Shown here: positions 1 through 7,528 of the stretch, one piece after another
Position numbering within the stretch: the first letter of the stretch is position 1
Layout: every line of letters starts with the position of its first letter
From: JAVBLV01 sp031553195
GTDB taxonomy: Bacteria; Bacteroidota; Bacteroidia; Bacteroidales; P3
DNA length: 25,720 nucleotides
Assembly: GCA_031553195.1 (NCBI GenBank)
Contig: JAVBLV010000046.1
Coordinates: 1 to 25,720, forward strand
Direction of reading: 5' to 3'
Notes under the pieces: model-generated
What the model saw: the letters and a program-made list of their open reading frames with translations, nothing else
Databases searched by the model: none
What the model was told of the DNA's origin: nothing
Translations under genes and position numbers: made by a program

Positions 1-339
1 CAGATATGCTAAAAAATCATTTGTTGCGACTAAACAAAATAACTCGCCCGTCGACGCTGTTATTCCAACCCTTAAATAACAAACGCTGTCATGTTATTTT
101 TCGGAAGGAGGCTTCGAACAGAATTTTGTTTTTAACGCCTCCTCTAATGATTTTTCTTAACGCCATCTGTCGTAGGCCGTTATTCCCTTATTCATCCTCT
201 TTTGACTTTTGATATTTTCACTTAAATATTTTAGTTCTCCACCTGAATTTTACATTGATCCTGAATAATGCGGGTTAAACAGTTACTCAATCCACCGGTT
301 TTTCACTGATCCATTATTACCTCAAATTCCGGAAAATAG
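1..339. other. Gene-free stretch downstream of gpsA
   Basis: No convincing coding region is visible. A 68-codon open frame at 6-212 (+) is rich in Leu, Arg and Phe, matches no family I recognise and looks like chance. The only structure I can point to is a 7-bp inverted repeat (106-112 with 137-143, AGGAGGC/GCCTCCT) with a 24-nt loop. It lies beyond the gpsA stop on the minus strand but has no U-run after it, so I do not call it a terminator. The lysS-gpsA-pgi order I associate with Bacteroides is not seen on this side. Confidence 0.5.
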
Positions 340-1338
340 TTACAAAAATTTATCTATCAACGCTTTAATTTCATAATACGCCGGTTTATTCTCATAAAGA
401 ATATTATACACTGCGTATAAGATGGGCATGGGAACTTTATACTTTTCATTGATTATTTTCATACTCAAAGCGGCATAATAACCTTCGGCAATCATCTTCA
501 TGTCCAGTTGCGCCGCTTTTACGGAATAACCAGAGCCAATCATGGTTCCGAAAGTACGGTTGCGGCTATGCTGAGAATAGGCGGTAACTAATAAATCCCC
601 TAAATAAGCGAATTTTGATAACTGACGCGGAATAGGATAAGCATTTTCTAAAAAACGTTCCATTTCCTGCATGGCATTAGAGAGTAAAACCGCAATAAAA
701 TTATCGCCCAATCCCAATCCTTTGCAAATACCGGCCGCCAAGGCATAGATATTCTTCAAAACGGCGGCATATTCAATTCCATGAATATCTTCCGAGAAAG
801 TAGTCTTTACAAAACGGCAACGAATCTTTTCGGCAATATCCTCAGCCAACTCTTTATTCCGCGAAGCCACTGTAAGATAGGTTAGCTTTTCTTGCGCTAC
901 TTCTTCAGCATGAGAAGGTCCGCTAATGACGCATATATCGGAATACGGAACTTGAAAAGTTACATTGAAATAGTCTGCTACAATTTGATTGGTTTCGGGA
1001 ACAATTCCTTTTATGGCGGAACAGATTTTTTTCCCTTTTAAATCTTCGGGACAAATTCCATGCAAAGAAACGTGTAAGAATGCAGCAGGAACTACAAACA
1101 ACAGGATTTCTGCATGAGAAATAACTTCCTTTAAATCAGTGCTAACGATAATCTTTTCTTTCTCAAATTCTATAGAACTTAAATATAACTGATTATGACC
1201 GAATTCCCGTAAACTTTCGGCAATTTCATCTTCTCTTACCCACCAATAAACCGGAGAAAAACTGTGGCTGACTATTTTTGCAAGCGCTGTCGCCCAACTT
1301 CCGCTACCTATAATTGCTACCATTTTGCTACTTTTCAT
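340..1338 (-). CDS. gpsA: NAD(P)-dependent glycerol-3-phosphate dehydrogenase
   Basis: This cytoplasmic enzyme interconverts dihydroxyacetone phosphate and sn-glycerol-3-phosphate, supplying the backbone for phospholipids. At 332 residues it has the family's usual length. The N-terminal Rossmann motif GSGSWATA is at residues 11-18. The substrate-binding segment SAIKG carries K110. ISGPSHAEEVA is near 138-148, and LKNIYALAAG carries the catalytic lysine K195. The C-terminal helical domain holds GLGLGDN, LGDLLVTAYS and SRNR (258-261). An upstream TTG would extend the frame to 1374, but the ATG at 1336-1338 puts the Rossmann motif at the normal distance from the start. Another ATG at 1321-1323 is also possible. 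The upstream tRNA operon is closed by a terminator, so gpsA probably has its own promoter, which I could not identify. Confidence 0.95.
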   Translation of the reverse strand: MKSSKMVAIIGSGSWATALAKIVSHSFSPVYWWVREDEIAESLREFGHNQLYLSSIEFEKEKIIVSTDLKEVISHAEILLFVVPAAFLHVSLHGICPEDLKGKKICSAIKGIVPETNQIVADYFNVTFQVPYSDICVISGPSHAEEVAQEKLTYLTVASRNKELAEDIAEKIRCRFVKTTFSEDIHGIEYAAVLKNIYALAAGICKGLGLGDNFIAVLLSNAMQEMERFLENAYPIPRQLSKFAYLGDLLVTAYSQHSRNRTFGTMIGSGYSVKAAQLDMKMIAEGYYAALSMKIINEKYKVPMPILYAVYNILYENKPAYYEIKALIDKFL

Positions 1339-1458
1339 TTTCCATAAAGATACAAAATGACGTTGAAAGGGCAAGCATAGAACATGGAGTGCATTTCAAA
1401 TCGGGCCGAAAAAGCAAAAAAGACTTATCTCTAAACATACCAATGAATTACAAGATTT

Positions 1459-1493
1459 GAAAAAAGAAAAAGAAGCCTCTTTTCAAAGGCTTC
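1459..1493 (-). terminator. Intrinsic terminator after tRNA-Leu
   Basis: On the minus strand GAAGCCT pairs perfectly with AGGCTTC (1487-1493 with 1472-1478) around an 8-nt loop. A U-rich run transcribed from about 1471 to 1460 follows. It begins 9 nt beyond the 3' end of tRNA-Leu, so it closes the two-tRNA transcript and insulates gpsA. Confidence 0.88.
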
Positions 1494-1501
1494 CCACTAT
1501 G

Positions 1502-1586
1502 TACCCGGGGCGGGACTTGAACCCGCACGATCGCAATGATCACAGGATTTTAAGTCCTGCGTGTCTACCAATTCCACCACCTGGGC
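1502..1586 (-). tRNA. tRNA-Leu (anticodon UAA)
   Basis: The 85-nt sequence folds as a class II tRNA. It begins GCCCAGG, has a GTG/CAC D-stem with AATTGGTAGA in the loop, and an anticodon stem CAGGA/TCCTG enclosing CTTAAAA (anticodon TAA). It has a long variable arm with GATC/GATC pairing and a T-arm GCGGG-TTCAAGT-CCCGC, and ends CCCGGGT plus discriminator A. CCA is not encoded. G1·U72 resembles E. coli tRNA-Leu(UAA). As read, A5 faces C68, which is a mismatch in the acceptor stem. It is the second gene of a tRNA-Gly/tRNA-Leu transcript and lies 29 nt after tRNA-Gly. Confidence 0.95.
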
Positions 1587-1615
1587 CTATAAACCCAAAC
1601 CTTGAAACGAGATTG

Positions 1616-1688
<73 letters not shown>

Positions 1689-1700
1689 AATTTTGGAATG

Positions 1701-1708
1701 CAAAGGTA
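1701..1708 (-). promoter_or_regulatory. -7 box (TACCTTTG) for the tRNA-Gly/tRNA-Leu transcript
   Basis: The minus strand reads TACCTTTG, an exact match to the Bacteroidetes primary-sigma consensus TAnnTTTG. The expected start is a few bases before the tRNA-Gly 5' end at 1688. A weak -33-like TTTTC lies about 18 nt further upstream. The promoter sits in the 48-bp gap after mutS, so the tRNAs can be transcribed independently of it. Confidence 0.7.
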
Positions 1709-1736
1709 CAACTTTTTTTAATATAAGAAAACTTTT

Positions 1737-4370
1737 TTACTTGGCTCCGATAATTTTTTTTATTTCGTTTAGCTTTAATAATGCTTCCACTGGCGTAAGT
1801 GTATTAATATCAATATTTGAAATCTCATCTTTAATTTGCAATAGCGTCGGATCATCTAATTGGATAAAACTTAGTTGGTAATCATTCTTAGCATTTCTTT
1901 TTGCTTTTGACGTTTTTTTAGTCGATTTATTTGCATTTCCAATATTCGAATCGTGGGTCTTTTCCAACTGTTCCAACATTTCTTCCGCCCTTTTCAACAC
2001 TTTAGAGGGCATGCCTGCCATACGAGCAACATGAATTCCAAAGCTATGTTCGCTTCCTCCTTGTTGCAATTTCCGTAAAAAGATAATACGATTATTGATC
2101 TCTTTTATGGAAATGTGAAAATTCTTAATCCTACTAAAATGCTCCTCCATTTCGATGAGTTCGTGGTAATGCGTAGCAAATAACACTTTAGGTTTGCTGG
2201 TAGGATGCTCGTGTAAATATTCTGTAATAGCCCAAGCAATTGAAATTCCATCATAAGTACTGGTTCCTCTTCCTATCTCATCCAGTAGAATAAGGCTCCT
2301 GTTAGATACGTTATTCAGAATACTCGCCGTTTCGTTCATTTCAACCATAAAGGTAGATTCTCCAGAAGAAATATTGTCGGAAGCGCCCACGCGCGTGAAT
2401 ATTTTATCTACAATACCTATATCGGCTGATTTGGCAGGGACATAACTCCCAATTTGCGCCATTAATACAATTAAAGCCGTTTGCCGCAAAAGAGCGGATT
2501 TTCCGGACATGTTGGGCCCTGTAATAATAATAATTTGTTGCGATTGATTATCAAGGTATACATCGTTGGCAATATATTTTTCTCCTACAGGTAATTGTTT
2601 CTCTATTACCGGATGGCGTCCGTCTTTAATATCAATAATCATGCTATCGTTAATCTCGGGGCGGACATAATTATTTTCTTTGGCTATTTGAGCAAAACTC
2701 AAAAGGCAATCCAAACGCGAAATAAGCGTAGCATTATATTGGATAGGCTGAATGTAATCAACCAAGGCTAATAACACTTCTCCAAATAGTTTCGCTTCAA
2801 TGCCCGCCATTTTTTCTTCGGCTCCCAGTATCTTATTCTCATACTCTTTCAATTCTTCGGTAATGTATCTTTCTGCCCCGGTAAGCGTTTGTTTGCGGGT
2901 CCACTCCACAGGAACCTTATCTTTATGAGAATTCGTAACTTCAAGATAATACCCAAAAACGTTGTTAAATCCTATCTTTAAAGAGGAAATTCCGGTATTT
3001 TCGATTTCCCTCTGCTGAATCGTTATAAGATAGTCTTTCCCCGAATAAGCTAAACGCCGCAATTCGTCCAGTTCTTCAGAGACCCCGGCTGCAATCACAT
3101 TTCCTTTGCTAATTAAAACAGGGGGATCTTCATGAATTTCATTTTCAATTTTCTCGCAAATCAACGGACAAGGATTGAGCTGCTCCCCTATTTTTTTCAA
3201 AGATTCGCTACTGCTTTCATTGCAAATCTTTTGAATGGCTTTTACGGCATATAACGCTCTTTTTAATTGGATAAGCTCCCGAGGATTCACTCGTCCGACA
3301 GCTACTTTCGAAATAAGACGTTCCAAATCTCCAATGATTTTTAATTGCCGCGCCAACTCATTTATAAAATCTTCTTTTGTCAGCATGTAGTCGACAATGT
3401 ATAACCGTTCTTCAATTGGCTGAATATCTTTAAGGGGCAAAACGATCCAACGTCGCATTTGTCTGGAACCCATGGCAGTTATCGTACGATCAATAATTCC
3501 GAGCAACGTCTGCGCATTTTCATTCGGAGAAGCCAACAACTCTAAATTTCGAATGGTGAACCGGTCTAACCAAACATAATGATCTTCTTCGATGCGCGAA
3601 ATATGGCAAATATGAGCTGTCCTGTCATGTTGGGTTTCGGCAAGATAATGCAGGGCCGCTCCCGCTGCAATGATACCCAATTCGAGATTCTCTATTCCAA
3701 ATCCTTTTAAAGAATTGGTTTGAAATTGTTTCAATAAAGTATCCTGAGCAAAATCAGAAGTAAAAACCCAATCCTCAAAAGTATTTACATAAAATTTGTC
3801 GGAAAAAATTTCTTTAAATGACGAGATTTTATTTTTCTGTAAAATAATTTCATTGGGCTTAAAACTTTGCAGCAGTTTATCAATGTATTCATTGGAGCCT
3901 TGCGCAATATAAAATTCGCCTGTTGAAACATCTAAAAAGGAGATGCCGCTTATTTTAGAATCGAGATGAATACTTGCCAGAAAATTATTTTCTTTTAGTT
4001 CTAGGGTCTTCTCGTTGTATGAAACACCCGGCGTAACCAGCTCCGTAATTCCGCGTTTTACAATTCCTTTGGCCGCTTTGGGGTCTTCGAGTTGTTCGCA
4101 AATAGCTACGCGGAAACCTGCTTTAACCAATTTCGGCAAATAACTGTCTACCGAATGATGAGGAAAACCCGCCAAATCAATGTAAGTGGCAGAACCATTG
4201 GCCCGCTTTGTAAGAGTAATGCCTAAAATACCCGAAGCCTTTACAGCATCTTCTCCAAAAGTTTCGTAAAAATCGCCGACTCTAAACAATAATAATGCAT
4301 CAGGGTATTTTGCCTTGATTTCATAATATTGTTTCATTAAGGGGGTTTCCTTAGGATTTGTTGCTGCCAC
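1737..4370 (-). CDS. mutS: DNA mismatch repair protein MutS
   Basis: MutS recognises mispaired and looped bases and recruits MutL using ATP. At 877 residues it has the full length usual for the family. Domain I carries the mismatch-wedge motif GDFYETF with the Phe-Tyr-Glu at 34-36. The connector, core and clamp domains follow. The C-terminal ATPase has Walker A GPNMSGKS at 618-625, a Walker B/signature segment with DEIGRGTST from D697, and the dimerisation helix-turn-helix segment containing GGSEHSFGIHVARMAG. The end (LTPVEALLKLNEIKKII) matches the usual C-terminal helix. The start is a GTG at 4368-4370, chosen because the conserved TPLMKQYYEIK lies upstream of and across the first internal ATG (residue 12). 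The tRNA pair follows in the same direction. Confidence 0.97.
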   Translation of the reverse strand: MAATNPKETPLMKQYYEIKAKYPDALLLFRVGDFYETFGEDAVKASGILGITLTKRANGSATYIDLAGFPHHSVDSYLPKLVKAGFRVAICEQLEDPKAAKGIVKRGITELVTPGVSYNEKTLELKENNFLASIHLDSKISGISFLDVSTGEFYIAQGSNEYIDKLLQSFKPNEIILQKNKISSFKEIFSDKFYVNTFEDWVFTSDFAQDTLLKQFQTNSLKGFGIENLELGIIAAGAALHYLAETQHDRTAHICHISRIEEDHYVWLDRFTIRNLELLASPNENAQTLLGIIDRTITAMGSRQMRRWIVLPLKDIQPIEERLYIVDYMLTKEDFINELARQLKIIGDLERLISKVAVGRVNPRELIQLKRALYAVKAIQKICNESSSESLKKIGEQLNPCPLICEKIENEIHEDPPVLISKGNVIAAGVSEELDELRRLAYSGKDYLITIQQREIENTGISSLKIGFNNVFGYYLEVTNSHKDKVPVEWTRKQTLTGAERYITEELKEYENKILGAEEKMAGIEAKLFGEVLLALVDYIQPIQYNATLISRLDCLLSFAQIAKENNYVRPEINDSMIIDIKDGRHPVIEKQLPVGEKYIANDVYLDNQSQQIIIITGPNMSGKSALLRQTALIVLMAQIGSYVPAKSADIGIVDKIFTRVGASDNISSGESTFMVEMNETASILNNVSNRSLILLDEIGRGTSTYDGISIAWAITEYLHEHPTSKPKVLFATHYHELIEMEEHFSRIKNFHISIKEINNRIIFLRKLQQGGSEHSFGIHVARMAGMPSKVLKRAEEMLEQLEKTHDSNIGNANKSTKKTSKAKRNAKNDYQLSFIQLDDPTLLQIKDEISNIDINTLTPVEALLKLNEIKKIIGAK

Positions 4371-4868
4371 GTATGTAAATTTAGAAATAAAAATTTGCGA
4401 AAAGCAGAAAAGAATATTTATTCTTTCCCTTCTTTTTTCATTTGAGAATCTGTTTCTTTCCTTGACGAAATAAAACTACAAACTTACATGTTTTTTAGAT
4501 TTTTCTTTTCAGTAAAGGGAGGCAAACTATTCACATTTTTTCAACAAAGAAAAGTATAGTAAAATAGGTTATAGATATTTGACCAAAATAATGAACCTTT
4601 TATTTTCTTGATATTAGCTGAGAGATAGTTCGAATTATTACAAATAACTATTCTGTTAACAACCTAATAAGAGATTACTTGTATTTATCAATTATACCTC
4701 ATTGATAAAAAAACGCAAATACAAACGAGATATTTAATTGATAATCAAATATTAAAAAAGCGAATTTGTTTACGTCAAAAAGTGCATTGTTCACGAAGAT
4801 AGTTAGCCTTATTGTAAATATTTCCAGAAGAAATTAATTTCGCAATAATTTTCTGATATCATAAACAT
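4371..4868. other. AT-rich intergenic region upstream of mutS
   Basis: No coding region is visible in this roughly 500-bp AT-rich gap. It should hold the mutS promoter; a -7-like box is listed separately. The other structure I see is a nested inverted repeat at 4679-4724. TTGTATTT pairs with AAATACAA and TATCAAT with ATTGATA, with an asymmetric 9-nt bulge and an 8-nt loop. Its role is unknown. Confidence 0.5.
4479..4486 (-). promoter_or_regulatory. Candidate -7 box (TAAGTTTG) for mutS
   Basis: The minus strand reads TAAGTTTG, matching TAnnTTTG, and would give a leader of about 100 nt before the mutS GTG. No good -33 TTTG is seen at the right distance, so the call rests on the -7 box alone. 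Confidence 0.4.
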
Positions 4869-4915
4869 AAAAATCTCCGGAATCTTTCTTATAAAAGAAA
4901 TCTCCGGAGATTTTT
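4869..4915 (-). terminator. Intrinsic terminator of the secreted deiminase gene
   Basis: There is a perfect 13-bp stem (4869-4881 with 4903-4915) with an inner 6-bp stem TTTCTT/AAGAAA. Its A- and U-rich outer ends make it symmetrical. On the minus strand it comes 18 nt after the deiminase stop codon and continues into TTTTTATGTTTAT. It could stop transcription in both directions. Confidence 0.88.
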
Positions 4916-4933
4916 ATATTTACGTAATGAGAA

Positions 4934-7057
4934 CTATTGAATGATTAATTTTCTAACTATTTGTTCTTCGGATTTATTATAGAAGACTACCGTATATAAA
5001 CCGCTTGCAAAAGAATTGGTTTTCATTTCAAAGATCATGTGTTCATCCATGCTTGGGGTAGTGGTTGAATAAACAATTTCTCCCTTTATATTTAATACTT
5101 TCACAGAAAAACTCTGATGTTTTGCATTTTGAATTTCAATTCTTGTAGATCCTTTTGCCGGATTAGGATAAAATTGTCCGAAAATAACATCGCTACTTTT
5201 ATCAACATTTTGAATACCAATTGCCGAACCAAAATAAAATTCATAAGAACCTTTGGGAGCAGTAATGGGCTTAGTAATAGTTTTTCCATTATTGGAAGTA
5301 GCAGAAATATAGTATTCAATGGTATCTCTTACCGCATTAGGATCCCCCTCAATGGTGGCGGTGAATAAGTTATCGGCTCCTGCCGTCATGGGAGTCGTAT
5401 TCCATGATCCAGAACCTTTGATTCTCCATACGCAAGAAGCAGAAGCAATACCGCTACGGTTGGTAATAGTAGCCGTCATGGGGAAAGTAGTTGCATAATC
5501 ATTACCTGTTCTAGACTTATGTAAAATCCGTATGGGATTTTCCGCCGGAATTTGTTTTGTAATGCAGTGGATGGCGCCGCCCATACCGTCAAATCCGTCT
5601 CCATTAAGTTTTGTTCTTCCGCGAACGTCAATAGGGATAAACTCATATCCGGGATATTTTGCCTTCATACTATCCAATGCGGCCTTTTCCCATTCAGTGG
5701 CGCCCCAAGTATTATTGGAAAACATGGGCTGTATAATGGCTTTGTTTACCATGGTATGGTTGCTATAGGTACGGGTATAATACTCATAATCATCATCGCT
5801 GGTATACCAAGTGTTATTATCTCTTTTAGGAAAGGGAATAAAGTCTTTTTTATAGTTTCTTTCAAAAACGGAATACAAAGAAGAAATAGAGTCTATATTT
5901 TTAGCCACAATCGGATAATCAGTTAAGGAACTTAATGCTTCCGGATGTTTCGAAAATACAAAATGTTCCTCGTCCCACATATCGGCATATAAATCAATAT
6001 GACCGGTGCCTCCGTCATATTGAAGCGTCGGCAAAACAAATAAACGATCCAAATTCATTAAATGCATGAGGCTGTCGTTTACTTTCGCCCTTGTTAAGGG
6101 CGCCTTTGTATGCTCTTTTATAGTATTGTTTTCCCAATAGTATTGACCATATCTGTCTTGATTGGCTGCATAAAGGGCGTCTGAAGTAAAAAGGGTTCCG
6201 GCTCCGTCTACGATAATATTCCCTCCTTCATATTCAATAGAGGTAGTATAGACAGGATATCCTGCATCTTTCCCTAACCTTATCGGAAGATCGTCGTCGG
6301 CAGGACGTCCGCCATAGTATTCAAAATCCATGAATGCAATATCGTCATTATCGCCGTAATAAAAAGCAACAGGACCGCAGTCGCGGTACCAGAAAGAATT
6401 TCCTCCCGCCTCGAAAAAGCGGTAATTAGTTAGGGGCATTCCCAAATTTTGCATAAAAGATTTCAAAGCAGTAGAATCGCTTATGTCCCAAAGGTTGATC
6501 CATGCCTGCGCATGTTGTTGAATACCGTTGATCAATTCTGCAAAAATAATCGGCATGCGAGACTGGTTTGCAAAAGTGTCAATAAAATAATACACAGAGT
6601 CGATTTTACTATAGTTACTATTGCAACCCACTTTATCAAAAAGCGGATAAGCATAACCGCTTCCATCTCTAAACATGGCATAAGAAGGGAAGGTTACATA
6701 AATGGCCTGCACTTCTTCAAATTCGCCGGGAAACCATATTTTTTCCGGCAATTGTACGCCCTTTGTTGATTTTGTTTCAACAGGCATATCAGATGGTTGA
6801 GCTATTTTTCTCATAGCCTCCAGATGCTTAGGGTTAGGAATCCTGGAATGCACGGTTTTATAATAATCGCTTATTTCCTCCTGCGACATGGGTTGAATTT
6901 TCTTTACCATTTCCGCTTTTTGAGGAACTTGAGCCATCAGCCCTCCCACAGCTAAAAACGCCAGTAAAAATGTTAGAATATTTCGGCTGACAATAGAGCA
7001 ACTTTTCTTCTCCCCAGAATATCCGGAGAATTTAGAAGTGAATAATGTATTTTCCAT
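4934..7057 (-). CDS. Secreted PAD_porph-family deiminase with T9SS sorting domain
   Basis: This protein is likely to hydrolyse a guanidino group (peptidyl-arginine or agmatine) to a ureido group and ammonia. Numbering is for the 707-residue form starting at the ATG at 7055-7057; an in-frame GTG at 7084 is a poorer start. A long N-terminus with a hydrophobic segment and LMA|Q cleavage near 42/43 forms the signal peptide. The deiminase core (about 103-502) contains EFEEVQAIYVTFP, WYRDCGP with D226, YEGGN, GGTGHIDL with H353 and D355, YSNHTMVN, and GGAIHC with the expected nucleophile C498. These are the Asp, His-x-Asp and Cys positions of the agmatine deiminase/PPAD fold. An Ig-like domain (about 510-612) and a T9SS tail (about 627-707, with FYPNPAKG and final RKLIIQ) follow, the same order as P. 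gingivalis PPAD. Whether it citrullinates proteins cannot be told from this sequence. It is monocistronic between its own -7 box and terminator. Confidence 0.88.
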   Translation of the reverse strand: MENTLFTSKFSGYSGEKKSCSIVSRNILTFLLAFLAVGGLMAQVPQKAEMVKKIQPMSQEEISDYYKTVHSRIPNPKHLEAMRKIAQPSDMPVETKSTKGVQLPEKIWFPGEFEEVQAIYVTFPSYAMFRDGSGYAYPLFDKVGCNSNYSKIDSVYYFIDTFANQSRMPIIFAELINGIQQHAQAWINLWDISDSTALKSFMQNLGMPLTNYRFFEAGGNSFWYRDCGPVAFYYGDNDDIAFMDFEYYGGRPADDDLPIRLGKDAGYPVYTTSIEYEGGNIIVDGAGTLFTSDALYAANQDRYGQYYWENNTIKEHTKAPLTRAKVNDSLMHLMNLDRLFVLPTLQYDGGTGHIDLYADMWDEEHFVFSKHPEALSSLTDYPIVAKNIDSISSLYSVFERNYKKDFIPFPKRDNNTWYTSDDDYEYYTRTYSNHTMVNKAIIQPMFSNNTWGATEWEKAALDSMKAKYPGYEFIPIDVRGRTKLNGDGFDGMGGAIHCITKQIPAENPIRILHKSRTGNDYATTFPMTATITNRSGIASASCVWRIKGSGSWNTTPMTAGADNLFTATIEGDPNAVRDTIEYYISATSNNGKTITKPITAPKGSYEFYFGSAIGIQNVDKSSDVIFGQFYPNPAKGSTRIEIQNAKHQSFSVKVLNIKGEIVYSTTTPSMDEHMIFEMKTNSFASGLYTVVFYNKSEEQIVRKLIIQ

Positions 7058-7099
7058 ATAAAATTTAATTAATTGAATTTTCACGTGATTTTCATCTTA

Positions 7100-7107
7100 C
7101 AAAGGTA
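7100..7107 (-). promoter_or_regulatory. -7 box (TACCTTTG) of the deiminase gene
   Basis: The minus strand reads TTGTACCTTTG, an exact TAnnTTTG match. It is 43 nt upstream of the chosen ATG at 7057, which supports that start over the upstream GTG at 7084. The same 11 bases occur in the tRNA promoter. A clear -33 element is not visible. Confidence 0.65.
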
Positions 7108-7346
7108 CAATTTTTGATTTGATAAAAGAAACTTCGCTAAAAAATCATTTAACATAATGATTAACAGCTATTTATTTTTTCATCTGCTTGTTTTCTTGGA
7201 CTTTATTATAACGTCAGTTTATTAGATTTTGTTTTCCAAAAAAAATTTCAAAAAGATCACGAATTCACAAAACAAAACATCTACCTGAGTAGATATCATA
7301 AAATTCTATGGTTTTGAATATTTACTGACAAAGATGATTTCCAATT

Positions 7347-7379
7347 ATTGTGCAAGCCGCAAAAAAAATTGTATCTTTA
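7347..7379 (+). promoter_or_regulatory. Candidate promoter of the MFS-DUF4301 pair
   Basis: ATTG at 7347-7350 is followed after 21 nt by TATCTTTA at 7372-7379, one mismatch from TAnnTTTG. The predicted start near 7386 leaves a leader of about 140 nt that would begin almost exactly at the stem-loop at 7389. Confidence 0.45.
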
Positions 7380-7388
7380 CCATTCAAA

Positions 7389-7426
7389 TTTATAAATACG
7401 AAGGGCTTGCCCCTCATATTTATAAA
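7389..7426 (+). promoter_or_regulatory. Stem-loop at the 5' end of the MFS leader
   Basis: A perfect 10-bp stem TTTATAAATA/TATTTATAAA (7389-7398 with 7417-7426) encloses a second GC-rich stem AGGG/CCCT (7402-7405 with 7411-7414) with loop CTTGC. No U-run follows, so it is not an ordinary terminator. It might stabilise the mRNA end or bind a regulator as DNA or RNA; that is inference. Confidence 0.55.
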
Positions 7427-7528
7427 AACAGAAAATCAATACATTACAACTAAAATAGATATTATAAATTCGTTGAGTAAAAGCTTTAAAATAATTATAG
7501 AAAAATCCATCTAAACAAATTAAATTCA

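Larger units (their letters stand above)
7058..7528. other. Divergent intergenic region, deiminase / MFS transporter
   Basis: No gene is visible. The region carries one promoter for each divergent gene, listed separately. It also has a 16-bp inverted repeat at 7279-7294 (ATCTAC-CTGA-GTAGAT) that could be an operator, and a longer stem-loop at 7389-7426 just downstream of the predicted transporter start site. Confidence 0.6.

Noticed and set aside
106..143. AGGAGGC/GCCTCCT inverted repeat as gpsA terminator
   Set aside because: The 24-nt loop, the distance of about 200 nt from the stop and the lack of a U-run make it unconvincing.
6..212. 68-codon open frame at the left edge
   Set aside because: The composition is not protein-like, it has no recognisable motif, and no neighbour suggests a gene there.
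5552..5926. 124-codon plus-strand frame opposite the deiminase gene
   Set aside because: It lies entirely inside a well-supported minus-strand gene and shows no family motif.
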